A stretch of 64,000 bases of DNA from Rhizobium sp. CF122 (GTDB lineage: Bacteria; Pseudomonadota; Alphaproteobacteria; Rhizobiales; Rhizobiaceae). Each line of letters opens with the position of its first letter. The first letter of the stretch is position 1. The position numbers and the translations under genes were made by a program. The stretch spans positions 205,071 through 269,070 of the forward strand of contig NZ_AKKA01000071.1 of assembly GCF_000282035.1 (NCBI RefSeq), given 5' to 3'. This document shows positions 55,636-64,000 of this stretch, piece after piece. Below the pieces are notes generated by a model. The model did no database searches and was not told where the DNA came from. It was given only the letters and a program-made list of their open reading frames with translations.

Positions 55636-56534
55636 ATGCTGCACTGAAACTGATCCGCCAGCAGCGCAAGGCGATCGTCGGTCTCGTCATCATCTTGGCA
55701 CTTTGCCTGATGGCGATCCTGGCGCCGGTCATTGCACCGGCGAACCCGAGCGCACGTGTTGGCCGGTCGCATCAGCCGCCCACTATCGAGCATGTCATGG
55801 GCACGACGAAGATGGGCCGTGATGTCTACACGCAGTTCGTCTGGGGCGCGCGCACATCGATCGCAGTCGGTTTTGCGACAGGCATCGCCATCACGCTTCT
55901 TGGCACGGTGATCGGCCTGATTGCCGGCTATGTCGGCGGCCGCACGGACGCCGCACTCGACCTCGCAACGAATGCCGTCCTTGTCATACCGAACATACCG
56001 CTTCTCATCCTGCTTGCATCGTTTGCCGGCACCGTCGGGCCGCTCGCGATCATGGCAATCATCGCTCTGACTTCCTGGCCCTGGGGAGCGCGTATGACCC
56101 GATCGCAAACGCTTGCGCTGCGGACCCGTGATTTCGTCACGGCTGCGCGAATGATCGGCGAACCGGGCTGGCGTATCGTCTTCGTGGAGCTCCTGCCGAA
56201 CCTGCTGCCGCTTATCGGCATCAACCTCGTCGGCAGCATCATCTACGCCATCGTCGCACAGACGACACTGGAATATCTCGGCTTCGGCGACCCCTTGCAG
56301 GTGAGCTGGGGAACCATGCTCTACAACGCGCAGAACTCGTCGGCGATCATCCTTGGCGCGTGGTGGGATATCGGAGCGCCGGCCGCCGGCATCGCGCTGA
56401 TTGGCCTCGGCCTGGCGCTTGTCAACTTCACCTTTGACGAGATCGCCAATCCGCAGCTTCGCTCCGGCCCGGCACTCAGCCGCTGGCTCAGGCTCAATCG
56501 TGCACGCAATCGCAATCTGGAGACTGCCAGATGA
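55632..56534 (+). CDS. Family-5 ABC permease (DppC class)
   Basis: 300-residue permease partner. GTTKMGRDVYTQFVWGARTS is the DppC signature, and the coupling loop TRDFVTAARMIGEPGWRIVF is clear. It overlaps both neighbours by four bases (ATGA at each end). Confidence 0.9.
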   Translation: MNAALKLIRQQRKAIVGLVIILALCLMAILAPVIAPANPSARVGRSHQPPTIEHVMGTTKMGRDVYTQFVWGARTSIAVGFATGIAITLLGTVIGLIAGYVGGRTDAALDLATNAVLVIPNIPLLILLASFAGTVGPLAIMAIIALTSWPWGARMTRSQTLALRTRDFVTAARMIGEPGWRIVFVELLPNLLPLIGINLVGSIIYAIVAQTTLEYLGFGDPLQVSWGTMLYNAQNSSAIILGAWWDIGAPAAGIALIGLGLALVNFTFDEIANPQLRSGPALSRWLRLNRARNRNLETAR

Positions 56535-57343
56535 GCAATGATCTCCTTGAGATCCGCAACCTCAACGTCGACTATCTGCTCGACAAGGGCGAGTTCCGAG
56601 CAGTGAAGGATGTGTCCTTCAGCATCGGCCGAGGCGAGCTGTTCGGCCTTGCCGGCGAGTCCGGCTGCGGAAAAAGCACAATCGCCTATGCCATCACGCG
56701 CCTGTCGAAACCGCCGGCCTGGGTCGCCAGCGGCGAAATCCTTCTGGACGGGCAGAACCTTTTGCAGTTGCCCCAGGTGGAGATGCAGAAGATCCGCTGG
56801 AAACGCGTCGGCATGGTCTTCCAGAGCGCCATGAACTCGCTGAACCCGCTGATGCGCATCGATGCACAGTTTCATGACGTGCTGCATCGACACACGGGTT
56901 GCTCGAAAAACCAGTCGCGCCAACAGGCCGAAGCGATGTTCAGGCTGGTTGGTATTCCGACCAGCCGCCTTTCCGACTATCCGCACCAGTTCAGCGGCGG
57001 CATGCGGCAGCGAATCGTCATTGCCATCTGCCTGGCGCTGAGGCCGGAACTGATCATCATGGACGAGCCGACGACCGCGCTCGACGTCGTCGTGCAGCGG
57101 GAAATCCTCGAGCAGGTCATCGACCTGCAGCGAACCTACGGCTTCTCGGTACTGTTCATCACCCACGACCTGCACCTGATGGCACAGCTTTGCCACCGGA
57201 TCGGGGTCATGCTGAAAGGCGAACTCGTCGAGGTCGGTGACGTCAGGCAGGTTAGCCAGGCGCCGGTTCACGACTATACCCGCAAACTATGGAACGCCAT
57301 ACCGCAGCTCCCGGGCCGGCACCTGGCGGGAGCGATCGCATGA
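56531..57343 (+). CDS. Family-5 ABC ATPase (DppD class)
   Basis: 270-residue ATPase. Walker A is GESGCGKST, the Q-loop MVFQSAMNSLNPL, the signature FSGGMRQRIVIAICLAL and Walker B LIIMDEPTTALD. It is shorter than typical DppD (about 320 residues) and ends soon after the nucleotide-binding core, with little of the usual C-terminal extension. It overlaps the second ATPase by four bases. Confidence 0.9.
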   Translation: MSNDLLEIRNLNVDYLLDKGEFRAVKDVSFSIGRGELFGLAGESGCGKSTIAYAITRLSKPPAWVASGEILLDGQNLLQLPQVEMQKIRWKRVGMVFQSAMNSLNPLMRIDAQFHDVLHRHTGCSKNQSRQQAEAMFRLVGIPTSRLSDYPHQFSGGMRQRIVIAICLALRPELIIMDEPTTALDVVVQREILEQVIDLQRTYGFSVLFITHDLHLMAQLCHRIGVMLKGELVEVGDVRQVSQAPVHDYTRKLWNAIPQLPGRHLAGAIA

Positions 57344-58272
57344 GCACGAGCCCTCAACTGTCTACGGCTTTGTCCGAGCCGGTGATCCGTCTGACCGATA
57401 TCGAACGCCGCTTCGGCCCTGTTCACGCTTTGCGCGGGATCTCGCTATCGCTCAATCCCGGCAGGGCTCTTGCGCTTGTCGGGGAGTCTGGCTGCGGCAA
57501 GACCACGTGCGCCCGCATCATCGCGCGCATGGATCAGCCGACGACAGGCAAGCTTTGGTTCAGGGGACGCGATTTCACCGATGTCGGCCCCGTTGCGGAT
57601 GAGCGCGCTTACCGGCGGGAGGTCCAGATGGTGTTTCAGGATCCATTCTCGTCGCTCAATCCCGTCTTTTCGATCGAGCACCACCTGTCGCGACCGCTCA
57701 TCCTGCACAAGCACGCCGAGGGCAAGGCAGCCCTGTCGGATGCTGTCTCGACGCTCCTTGCCGATGTCGGACTTGATCCTGCACTCACAAAACGGAAATT
57801 TCCGCACGAGCTCTCTGGCGGCCAGCGGCAACGCGTCAATATTGCGCGTGCCCTCGCGGTACAGCCGGGCGTGCTTGTGGCGGACGAACCAACCTCCATG
57901 CTCGACGTGTCGATCCGCATGGGAATTCTCGAGCTTCTTGCGCGCATCAAGCGTGAAAAGAACCTCGCGCTTCTCTACATCACACACGACATAGCGACGG
58001 CCGCGCATGTCGCTGAGGAAATTGTCGTCATGTTTGCCGGTCAAATGGTCGAGTGGGGGAATACGAACGCGGTCATCAGCAATCCACGGCACCGATACAC
58101 GCAACTGCTGCTGTCGGCCGTACCCGATGGCGGCAAGCCGTTCGTCACCGGAGGAAGTGCTCGCTTTCTCGAGCAGGCCGAAAAGGTCCGTGCCCTGAGC
58201 CGGCCGCCGTCGACGGCCGTCGAACAGGTCGGACCAAACCATTTCATCCGCCCACTTGCTGCATCGAACTAA
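57340..58272 (+). CDS. Family-5 ABC ATPase (DppF class)
   Basis: 310-residue ATPase. Walker A is GESGCGKTT, the Q-loop MVFQDPFSSLNPVF, the signature LSGGQRQRVNIARAL and Walker B VLVADEPTSMLD. The C-terminal region has the oligopeptide-type extension (NPRHRYTQLLLSAVP). The start is the ATG at 57340, overlapping the previous stop. The GNAT gene follows eleven bases later. Confidence 0.9.
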   Translation: MSTSPQLSTALSEPVIRLTDIERRFGPVHALRGISLSLNPGRALALVGESGCGKTTCARIIARMDQPTTGKLWFRGRDFTDVGPVADERAYRREVQMVFQDPFSSLNPVFSIEHHLSRPLILHKHAEGKAALSDAVSTLLADVGLDPALTKRKFPHELSGGQRQRVNIARALAVQPGVLVADEPTSMLDVSIRMGILELLARIKREKNLALLYITHDIATAAHVAEEIVVMFAGQMVEWGNTNAVISNPRHRYTQLLLSAVPDGGKPFVTGGSARFLEQAEKVRALSRPPSTAVEQVGPNHFIRPLAASN

Positions 58273-58283
58273 GGGAGGCAACC

Positions 58284-58754
58284 TTGGACTATCTCGTCAA
58301 TCTATCAGTCCTCGAGCCGAATGCCGATCTCACCGCCAGGATGAAGGATCTTGGCGTGACGATCCGGCGCCCCCTCGCACCGGAAGCCAAACTCGTGACC
58401 AAATGGGTCGCTGAGGAATTTGGCGACGGCTGGGCGAGCGAAACGGCAGTCGCACTGACCCGCCAGCCACCAACCTGCTTTATCGCAATCCGTGACCAGC
58501 ACCTGGTCGGCTTTGCCTGCCATGAATCCATTGCGCGCAGCTTTTTTGGACCGACCGGCGTCGAGCAAGGATCGCGCGGGCTGGGGATCGGACATGCCTT
58601 GCTGCTTGCCAGCCTCTTCGATCTCAGAACCATGGGCTACGGATACGCCATCATAGGCGATGTCGGGCCTGCCGCCTTCTACGAGAAGGCGGTGGGCGCC
58701 ATGCCGATCCCCAATTCCGCTCCCGGCGTCTATGCCGGAATGCTCAGAACCTAA
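58284..58754 (+). CDS. GNAT-family N-acetyltransferase
   Basis: 156-residue acetyltransferase. The acetyl-CoA site is SRGLGIGHALLLASLFDLR, and it ends GVYAGMLRT. No in-frame ATG fits. The TTG at 58284, ideally spaced from an AAGGGAGG site at 58271-58278, is the likely start (first residues MDYLVNLSVLEP). It is embedded between the importer ATPase and the GH20 enzyme, so it may acetylate an amino sugar such as a glucosamine unit that the hexosaminidase would not accept otherwise; this is inference and no substrate residue is identifiable. Confidence 0.82.
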   Translation: MDYLVNLSVLEPNADLTARMKDLGVTIRRPLAPEAKLVTKWVAEEFGDGWASETAVALTRQPPTCFIAIRDQHLVGFACHESIARSFFGPTGVEQGSRGLGIGHALLLASLFDLRTMGYGYAIIGDVGPAAFYEKAVGAMPIPNSAPGVYAGMLRT

Positions 58755-58782
58755 TCCCCCGCAACGCTATCAAGAGATGATC

Positions 58783-60798
58783 ATGTCGATACAGCGCCAA
58801 CCCGCCCTGCGGCTCGAAAGCTCATGGCTGCCCGCTTCGGAAGAACGAGCCCAGGCCTACACGCTCACACTCAAGAACCTTTCGTCGAAGTCGATTGCCG
58901 ATTTCACGCTCTGCATCAGCGGACCGGGACGGGTCGATCCAGCGGTTCAGATCGAGGGTGGCACGATCGGTCGCCGGCTATCGAACTTCACTGAATTTCT
59001 GCCGCCCGAAAATTTCGAGCTTGAGTCCGGCAAGACATGGACGTTGACCATCTCCTCCCTCAGCTGGCCATTTCAACATTGGACGGATGGGGCAACCGGC
59101 GCCTATGTGGCGTTTGCCAACGGCAGCACGCTTGCGCTATCGGTGGAGCCGACCCGATCGCTCGCCAACAATGCGCCATTGAAGCGTGGCGCAGAAATCT
59201 ATCCCGTGCCGGCCAATCCACCGGTGCCTGTTGCGATCGTGCCGTGGCCGCACGAGGTGTCGGTGTCGGGCAAGCGTTCGGTCCCTTCGGGGTTCGCGCT
59301 CAACGCCAGCAATCCCCAGGCCATTGCCGCAGCGGCTGCCTTTACCGACCTTGTCGAACAGCTCTTTGCCGTCGAGGGAATTGTTCGTCCTGCCTCCGAA
59401 GGCGGAATGCCTGTCATGCTTGATGTGATCGACGGCTTCGCGACGGAGGCCTATGGCGTTTCCTTCGCCGGCGATATCGTTCGCATTTCCGCCAGCACGC
59501 AAACGGGCTTGCTCTACGGCCTGATCACTCTGGGGCAGATTTGGCGCGGCGCGCACCTTTATCCGCAGGCATTCCGCTTCCCAGCTGAAGGCGAGATCCG
59601 CGACGAGCCATCCATGGGATGGCGGGGCTTGCATCTCGACGTCGCCCGACAGTTCTATGGCACGGCCGAAATCAAGAAGTTGCTCAGTATCCTCGCCTGG
59701 AACAAGGTCAACCGCTTTCATTGGCACCTTTCGGACGACGAGGCCTGGCGCGTCGAAATCGACGCCTATCCAGCCCTGACCGAGGTCAGCGCCTGGCGCG
59801 GACATGGCCTTGCCATTCCGCCGCTGCTCGGTTCCGGCGCAGCCCGCACCGGCGGTTATTACACCAAGGCTGCGGTTCGCGAGATCGTAGCACACGCCAA
59901 GGCGCTCGGCATCGAGGTCGTGCCGGAGATCGACGTCCCTGGACATTGCTATGCCATGCAGCAGGCGATCCCGGAACTTCGCGACCCGCAGGAAGCCGGA
60001 AGCTACTATTCGGTCCAGGGCTTCCCTGATAACTGCGTGAACCCGGCCCGCGAGAAGACCTATGAGGTTCTGGAAACCATCTTCCGCGAGCTGATCGAAC
60101 TCTTCCCCTTCAAGACGATCCATATCGGCGCCGACGAGGTGCCCCTTGGCGCCTGGTCGGGCTCGCCGGAAGCCTTGGCGCGACTGCGCCAGATCGGCGG
60201 AGACGCCATTGCCGACGCGCATGCCAAGCGCCTCAACGTGATCACCAATACGCACGGCGCCGACGATATCGACGGCTCTGGGGCCGCCGTTTTGCAATCT
60301 TTGTTCCTCGCGCGGATCCAGACGTTTCTTGCCGAGCAAGGCTGCATTACCGGCGGATGGGAGGAGGCCGCGCATGGCAACGTCATCGACAAGGCAAAAA
60401 GCTATCTCTGCGGCTGGCGAAGCGTCGAAGTCTCGGCAGCGCTCGCCGGTCAAGGCTACGAAATGGTCGTCTGCCCTGGGCAGGTTTACTACCTCGACAT
60501 GGCCAACAGTCCCGATTGGGATGAGCCGGGCGCCAGCTGGGCCGGGTGGTCGGAGCCGGAGAAGCTTTACAATTTCGATCCGGTGGAAGGCTGGAGCGAC
60601 GAGCAGAAGAAGAAGCTGCGCGGCATCCAGGCCTGCATCTGGTCGGAACCGATGACCGATCGTGCCGTCTTCGACCGCCTGGTGTTTCCGCGGATCTCGG
60701 CTCTTGCCGAGAGCGCCTGGACGAAACCGGTCGACAAATCCTGGGAGCGCTTCAAGGCGGTCTCGGGACTGATGCCGGTCCTCTACGCCTATCCGTGA
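58783..60798 (+). CDS. GH20 beta-N-acetylhexosaminidase
   Basis: 671-residue glycoside hydrolase that removes terminal GlcNAc (or GalNAc) from chitooligosaccharides or glycans by substrate-assisted catalysis. The catalytic pair is Asp451-Glu452 in HIGADEVPLGAW. The barrel opens at GWRGLHLDVARQFY (about 280), with NRFHWHLSDDEAW following. The first 130 or so residues are an N-terminal beta domain of the chitobiase type, and no signal peptide is visible, so it is probably cytoplasmic. I start at the ATG at 58783 (MSIQRQPAL); an ATG two codons before is alternative. It is the last gene of the operon, five bases from the convergent ROK gene. Confidence 0.9.
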   Translation: MSIQRQPALRLESSWLPASEERAQAYTLTLKNLSSKSIADFTLCISGPGRVDPAVQIEGGTIGRRLSNFTEFLPPENFELESGKTWTLTISSLSWPFQHWTDGATGAYVAFANGSTLALSVEPTRSLANNAPLKRGAEIYPVPANPPVPVAIVPWPHEVSVSGKRSVPSGFALNASNPQAIAAAAAFTDLVEQLFAVEGIVRPASEGGMPVMLDVIDGFATEAYGVSFAGDIVRISASTQTGLLYGLITLGQIWRGAHLYPQAFRFPAEGEIRDEPSMGWRGLHLDVARQFYGTAEIKKLLSILAWNKVNRFHWHLSDDEAWRVEIDAYPALTEVSAWRGHGLAIPPLLGSGAARTGGYYTKAAVREIVAHAKALGIEVVPEIDVPGHCYAMQQAIPELRDPQEAGSYYSVQGFPDNCVNPAREKTYEVLETIFRELIELFPFKTIHIGADEVPLGAWSGSPEALARLRQIGGDAIADAHAKRLNVITNTHGADDIDGSGAAVLQSLFLARIQTFLAEQGCITGGWEEAAHGNVIDKAKSYLCGWRSVEVSAALAGQGYEMVVCPGQVYYLDMANSPDWDEPGASWAGWSEPEKLYNFDPVEGWSDEQKKKLRGIQACIWSEPMTDRAVFDRLVFPRISALAESAWTKPVDKSWERFKAVSGLMPVLYAYP

Positions 60799-60803
60799 GG
60801 TTA

Positions 60804-62000
60804 TCAGCCTAGAGGCTTTTGAAGGACATCGAACTGCGGGTTCGTTTCCGAAAAAATCGGCAGTGCCGCAGCGCCCAAGATCGCCGTGTCTCTGCCAGTC
60901 GCACCGATCATAATGCGGGGCAGGTTCCGCTCCGCCCCGGGATTCACTGGCGTATGCAAGGGTTCGAGTTGACGAACGAGGCGCTGCAGCAGCGAGGGAG
61001 GCATCGAACCGCCAAGCACGATCGTCTGCGGGTCGAAGGCCAGTTCGAGAAAATCGATTGTCTGACGCATGGGTTCGGCGGCAGCCTCTGCCCAGGCATC
61101 AATCCGAGTCTTCCCTTTCTCGATAAGGGCGGCAAGAGTTTCTGGATCGTGCTGTTCGAAATCACGAATGTCGAGATATTCGTAGGCCGAGCCGAGCGAG
61201 ACGTAGCGGTCCAGACAACCACGCTTGCCGCACACGCAGGCCAGACCATTGGGGACCACGATCATATGGCCGATCTCGCCGGCATTGCTGCGGCTTCCCT
61301 TGTAGAGATGGCCGTCGAGAAACATGCCAGCACCAATGCCCCCGCCGAGAAACAGGTAGACAAAGCTGCTTAGCCCGCGCGCAACACCATAGAGCCGCTC
61401 GCCAATCGCGGCGGCCGTCGCGTCGTTTTCGATGAGGACAGGCGCGCTGATAAGACCGGCAAGTTCCCGGGCCACGGGAAAATCCTGCCAGCCAGGCAGT
61501 GTCACGGGGCTGAGCGATGTCACGCCTTCGGCAGCGTAACGCCCCGGCATCGCAATGCCGGCACCAAGCAAGCGGGCGCGATCGAAGCGGAAGCTCCGTA
61601 GCAGCTCGTCGGCGATACCGGCAAGGATCGGCATCGCCTCGCCGGGCGTTGGTCTGTCGACGGCCTTCTCGATCCGGGCCCGGACACGTCCCGAAAGATC
61701 GGTCAGCACGCCAACTGCATGATCCCGCTCCAACTCCAGACCAATGGAATAGGCACCGTTCGGATTGATCGAGTAGGGCGTGATCGGCTGCCCACGGGCT
61801 GCCTTTAGCGGCGCTTCCGCCTTCAGTAACTCAGACCCTTCCAGCTCCTCGACGATGTTCGATACCGTCTGCGTGCTGAGTGCCGTCAACCGAGCCAGTG
61901 CCGCCCGCGACAACGGCCCGTTCGTTCGGATCGCTTCGATCACGACACGCCGGTTGTGCGATTTCGCCTGCTCTAGGTTGGTGCCAGAAATTGCCTTCAT
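60804..62000 (-). CDS. ROK-family transcriptional regulator
   Basis: 398 residues of the NagC/Mlc/XylR type. An N-terminal winged helix (about 15-75) includes PLSRAALARLTALSTQTVSN, followed by a sugar-kinase-like fold with the ROK zinc site CVCGKRGCLDRYVS and NAGEIGHMIV. It responds to a sugar, probably GlcNAc or its phosphate given the neighbours. It faces the GH20 operon convergently and is divergent from the Gfo/Idh gene across 257 bases, so it could control both sides. Confidence 0.88.
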   Translation of the reverse strand: MKAISGTNLEQAKSHNRRVVIEAIRTNGPLSRAALARLTALSTQTVSNIVEELEGSELLKAEAPLKAARGQPITPYSINPNGAYSIGLELERDHAVGVLTDLSGRVRARIEKAVDRPTPGEAMPILAGIADELLRSFRFDRARLLGAGIAMPGRYAAEGVTSLSPVTLPGWQDFPVARELAGLISAPVLIENDATAAAIGERLYGVARGLSSFVYLFLGGGIGAGMFLDGHLYKGSRSNAGEIGHMIVVPNGLACVCGKRGCLDRYVSLGSAYEYLDIRDFEQHDPETLAALIEKGKTRIDAWAEAAAEPMRQTIDFLELAFDPQTIVLGGSMPPSLLQRLVRQLEPLHTPVNPGAERNLPRIMIGATGRDTAILGAAALPIFSETNPQFDVLQKPLG

Positions 62001-62221
62001 ATACTCGACTTGCCGGAATTCAAACCAATCACCTAGCTTACCGCATAAGGGGTTCCGCCACGGATATCCAGCGGTTTGCGTTCGACGTTCAGGGCGAAAC
62101 GAGGGATTGCGCTACAGGATTGCTGCAACGACATGCAAGCGACTTTCGGGGAATTCAGTCCCACGACAAGTCCGTGTTTCTTGGGCCGGGTTGACAGCAT
62201 GGGGAGCGCATGTCACTTATG

Positions 62222-62235
62222 TAACTAAATAGTTA
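62222..62235. promoter_or_regulatory. Palindrome between ROK regulator and Gfo/Idh gene
   Basis: TAACTA-AA-TAGTTA, a perfect 6-bp dyad with a 2-base centre, 22 bases before the Gfo/Idh start. It shares the core ACTAAAT with the dyad at 52887-52901 upstream of the chitooligosaccharide-type operon, which suggests the same regulator binds both. The rest of the 257-base gap (62001-62257) shows no gene. Confidence 0.55.
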
Positions 62236-62257
62236 TTTACTTGGGAGGAAGACGCAG

Positions 62258-63433
62258 ATGGCGACGATTTCGCTTGGCATTGTCATGCATGGGATCACTG
62301 GCCGCATGGGCTATAACCAGCATTTGGTGCGGTCCATTCTGGCAATCCGCGAGCAGGGGGGCCTCCAGCTTTCCAACGGCGACTACCTGATGCCCGATCC
62401 GATCCTCGTCGGACGCAACGCCGACAAGATCGAAGCGATTGCCCGCAAGCACGGCCTGACGCGCACGACCACTGATCTCGATCGCGCCCTTGCGGATCCG
62501 AACAACAAGATCTTCTTCGATGCGGGCTCGACGCAAATGCGCGTCGCGCTGCTGAAAAAGGCAATCGAGGCGGGCAAGCATGTCTATTGCGAAAAGCCAA
62601 TCTCCGAGACGCTCGAGGAGGCGCTTTCCGTTGCGACGCTCGCCGAGCAGCGCGGCGTCAAGAATGGCGTCGTGCAGGATAAGCTCTACCTGCCGGGTCT
62701 GCGCAAGATCGCATTGCTGAGGGACAGCGGCTTCTTCGGCAAGATACTCTCTGTGCGCGGCGAATTTGGCTATTGGGTCTTCGAGGGTGATTGGGGCGTG
62801 AAGGCGCAACGCCCCTCCTGGAACTATCGCGCGGCCGATGGTGGCGGCATGATCCTCGATATGCTGCCGCACTGGCGCTATGTGCTCGACAACCTGTTCG
62901 GCGAGGTCAAGGCCGTCAGCTGCTATGCATCCACCCATATCCCAAGTCGCGTCGACGAGAATGGAAAGACTTACCGGGCCGATGCCGACGATGCGGCCTA
63001 TTCGACCTTCGAGCTCGAAGGGGGGATCGTCGCCCATATTAACTCCTCCTGGGCAGTTCGCGTGCGTCGTGACGACCTCGTGACCTTCCAGGTCGACGGC
63101 ACCCATGGCTCGGCCGTGTGCGGCCTGACGAAGTGCTGGACCCAGCATCGCGTCAATACGCCGAAGCCGGTCTGGAATCCTGACCAGCCGCAGACGATCG
63201 ACTTCTACAAGACTTGGGACGAGGTGCCGGAAACCCAGCTGTTCGACAACGGCTTCAAGGCGCAGTGGGAAGACTACCTGCGCTACGTCGTCGAGGATGC
63301 ACCGTGGAAGTTCACCTTGCGCGAAGGCGCCAAGGGCGTTCAACTTGCCGAACTGGCAAACCAAAGCTGGAAGGAACGCCGCTGGGTTGATGTTCCCTCG
63401 CTCGCCGACTCCTCCGTCCGCAAGGTTGCCTGA
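62258..63433 (+). CDS. Gfo/Idh/MocA-family oxidoreductase
   Basis: 391-residue NAD(P)-dependent sugar oxidoreductase. The N-terminal nucleotide site reads IVMHGITGRMGYNQH, and the family's catalytic EKP lies at 112-114 (YCEKPIS). A second domain (about 150-370) carries HWRYVLDNLFGE. Members oxidise or rearrange sugars and cyclitols such as inositol or amino-sugar derivatives. The gene starts after GGGAGG and is followed five bases later by a DUF993 gene, so the two act in one pathway whose sugar is unknown. Confidence 0.88.
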   Translation: MATISLGIVMHGITGRMGYNQHLVRSILAIREQGGLQLSNGDYLMPDPILVGRNADKIEAIARKHGLTRTTTDLDRALADPNNKIFFDAGSTQMRVALLKKAIEAGKHVYCEKPISETLEEALSVATLAEQRGVKNGVVQDKLYLPGLRKIALLRDSGFFGKILSVRGEFGYWVFEGDWGVKAQRPSWNYRAADGGGMILDMLPHWRYVLDNLFGEVKAVSCYASTHIPSRVDENGKTYRADADDAAYSTFELEGGIVAHINSSWAVRVRRDDLVTFQVDGTHGSAVCGLTKCWTQHRVNTPKPVWNPDQPQTIDFYKTWDEVPETQLFDNGFKAQWEDYLRYVVEDAPWKFTLREGAKGVQLAELANQSWKERRWVDVPSLADSSVRKVA

Positions 63434-63438
63434 CGACC

Positions 63439-64000
63439 ATGGCAGCGACACTTCGTCTTCCCGTTTCCGGCGGTACCCTGCAGGATTACACGGTCGCCAA
63501 CACACCGCTTGCCGCACCGGAACGCCCGGCCGGCGGGCACGCCTTCAACCGCGTCGCCTTTGCGGCCGCGCACGTGGTGGTCGATCCGTTGGCCGACAAC
63601 GATCCCTGGCTCGATCGCAACATCGACTGGGAGCGCACCGTTGCGTTCCGCGAATACCTGTGGGATCTCGGCCTCGGTGTGGCCGAGGCGATGGACACGG
63701 CCCAACGCGGCATGGGGCTTGACTGGACGGGCGCCAAGGAATTGATCGCCAATGTCCAATCGGCAGCGCGCAAACGCTCTGATGCGCTGATCGCCTACGG
63801 GGCCGGCACCGACCATCTGCCCCCCGGTCCGGATGTGAGCATTGACGATGTGACCCACGCTTATGAAGAGCAGGTCGCCTACGTCGAAGAGCAGGGCGGC
63901 AGGATCATCCTCATGGCAAGCCGCGCTCTTGCCGCGGCCGCCAAGAGCCCCGAGGATTACGTGCGTGTCTATGACCGCATCCTGCGGCAGGTTCGCCAGC
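63439..64000 (+). CDS. DUF993 family protein (DHDPS-like fold), 3'-truncated by window
   Basis: The first 187 residues of a gene that continues beyond the window. The start is the ATG at 63439, five bases after the Gfo/Idh stop. The sequence (GHAFNRVAFAAAHVVVDPL, WDLGLGVAEAMDTAQRGMGL, GAGTDHLPPG) matches the DUF993 family, which is distantly related to dihydrodipicolinate synthase/aldolase-type barrels. It has no established reaction. Pairing with a Gfo/Idh dehydrogenase and a ROK regulator suggests aldolase- or dehydratase-like chemistry on an oxidised sugar (inference). Confidence 0.85.
   Translation, partial: MAATLRLPVSGGTLQDYTVANTPLAAPERPAGGHAFNRVAFAAAHVVVDPLADNDPWLDRNIDWERTVAFREYLWDLGLGVAEAMDTAQRGMGLDWTGAKELIANVQSAARKRSDALIAYGAGTDHLPPGPDVSIDDVTHAYEEQVAYVEEQGGRIILMASRALAAAAKSPEDYVRVYDRILRQVRQ

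Noticed and set aside
52932..58272. Calling the family-5 importer a dipeptide/oligopeptide transporter.
   Set aside because: It is possible from the fold alone, but no peptidase is linked and the operon contains a GH20 hexosaminidase and faces a ROK sugar regulator; chitooligosaccharide is the better inference, not proven.

Overview
The window is about 64 kb of GC-rich (roughly 60%) DNA, densely packed with short-spaced operons. The mix of genes points to an alphaproteobacterium of the Rhizobiaceae, probably Ensifer/Sinorhizobium or a close relative. The evidence is many ABC uptake systems of several families, many LysR/GntR/MarR/Lrp/ROK regulators, a complete homogentisate pathway, a glutaryl-CoA dehydrogenase with a LysR neighbour, and an alternative complex I locus of the 'nuo2' kind. 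No rRNA, tRNA, CRISPR array, phage gene or insertion sequence was recognised. The genus call is inference from gene content, not from a marker gene.

Layout. 1-10.95 kb: a NADH:quinone oxidoreductase locus (end of nuoM, nuoN, then nuoA-B-C-D-E-F-G on +), facing a short minus-strand operon nuoH-nuoI-CBS protein. NuoG carries more iron-sulfur motifs than the usual alphaproteobacterial form. 11.3-16.1 kb: a PrpF-family isomerase with a nitrate/taurine-type ABC importer (-), divergent from a LysR regulator (+). 16.3-22.4 kb: a GntR regulator, a gamma-family PLP enzyme and a carbohydrate ABC importer (+). 22.4-28.2 kb (mostly -): a lipoprotein cell-wall hydrolase, a sulfate/thiosulfate ABC importer and a PtsN-like protein. 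28.5-31.1 kb (+): a short-chain dehydrogenase, an F420-reductase-like NADP protein and a polyol dehydrogenase. 31.2-34.4 kb: a DUF4242-cyclase fusion, an AmpR-like regulator and a divergent class C beta-lactamase gene that is frameshifted. 34.4-34.9 kb holds no gene but several strong hairpins. 34.9-39.0 kb (-): a flavin disulfide reductase, a DUF4126 membrane protein, glutaryl-CoA dehydrogenase and a LysR regulator. 39.3-47.4 kb (+): a Liv-type importer with a GMC oxidoreductase, a 3-hydroxyisobutyrate-dehydrogenase-like enzyme and an EamA exporter. 47.5-52.7 kb: tyrosine/homogentisate catabolism (hpd, Lrp-type regulator, MarR regulator, hmgA, fumarylacetoacetase, maiA). 52.9-62.0 kb: a family-5 ABC importer with a GNAT protein, a GH20 hexosaminidase and a ROK regulator, best read as a chitooligosaccharide uptake and processing system. 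62.3 kb to the end: a Gfo/Idh dehydrogenase followed by a DUF993 protein cut by the window edge.

How it fits together. Apart from complex I, this is an accessory catabolic region in which each importer sits beside its own regulator and one or two enzymes. The best candidates for little-described biology are the GNAT + GH20 + family-5 transporter operon with its AT-rich dyads, the sugar transporter linked to a sulfur-amino-acid-type PLP enzyme, the Liv/GMC/HIBADH operon behind a four-half-site operator array, and the iron-sulfur-rich NuoG with its convergent nuoHI-CBS unit. All substrate assignments are inferences from neighbourhood.
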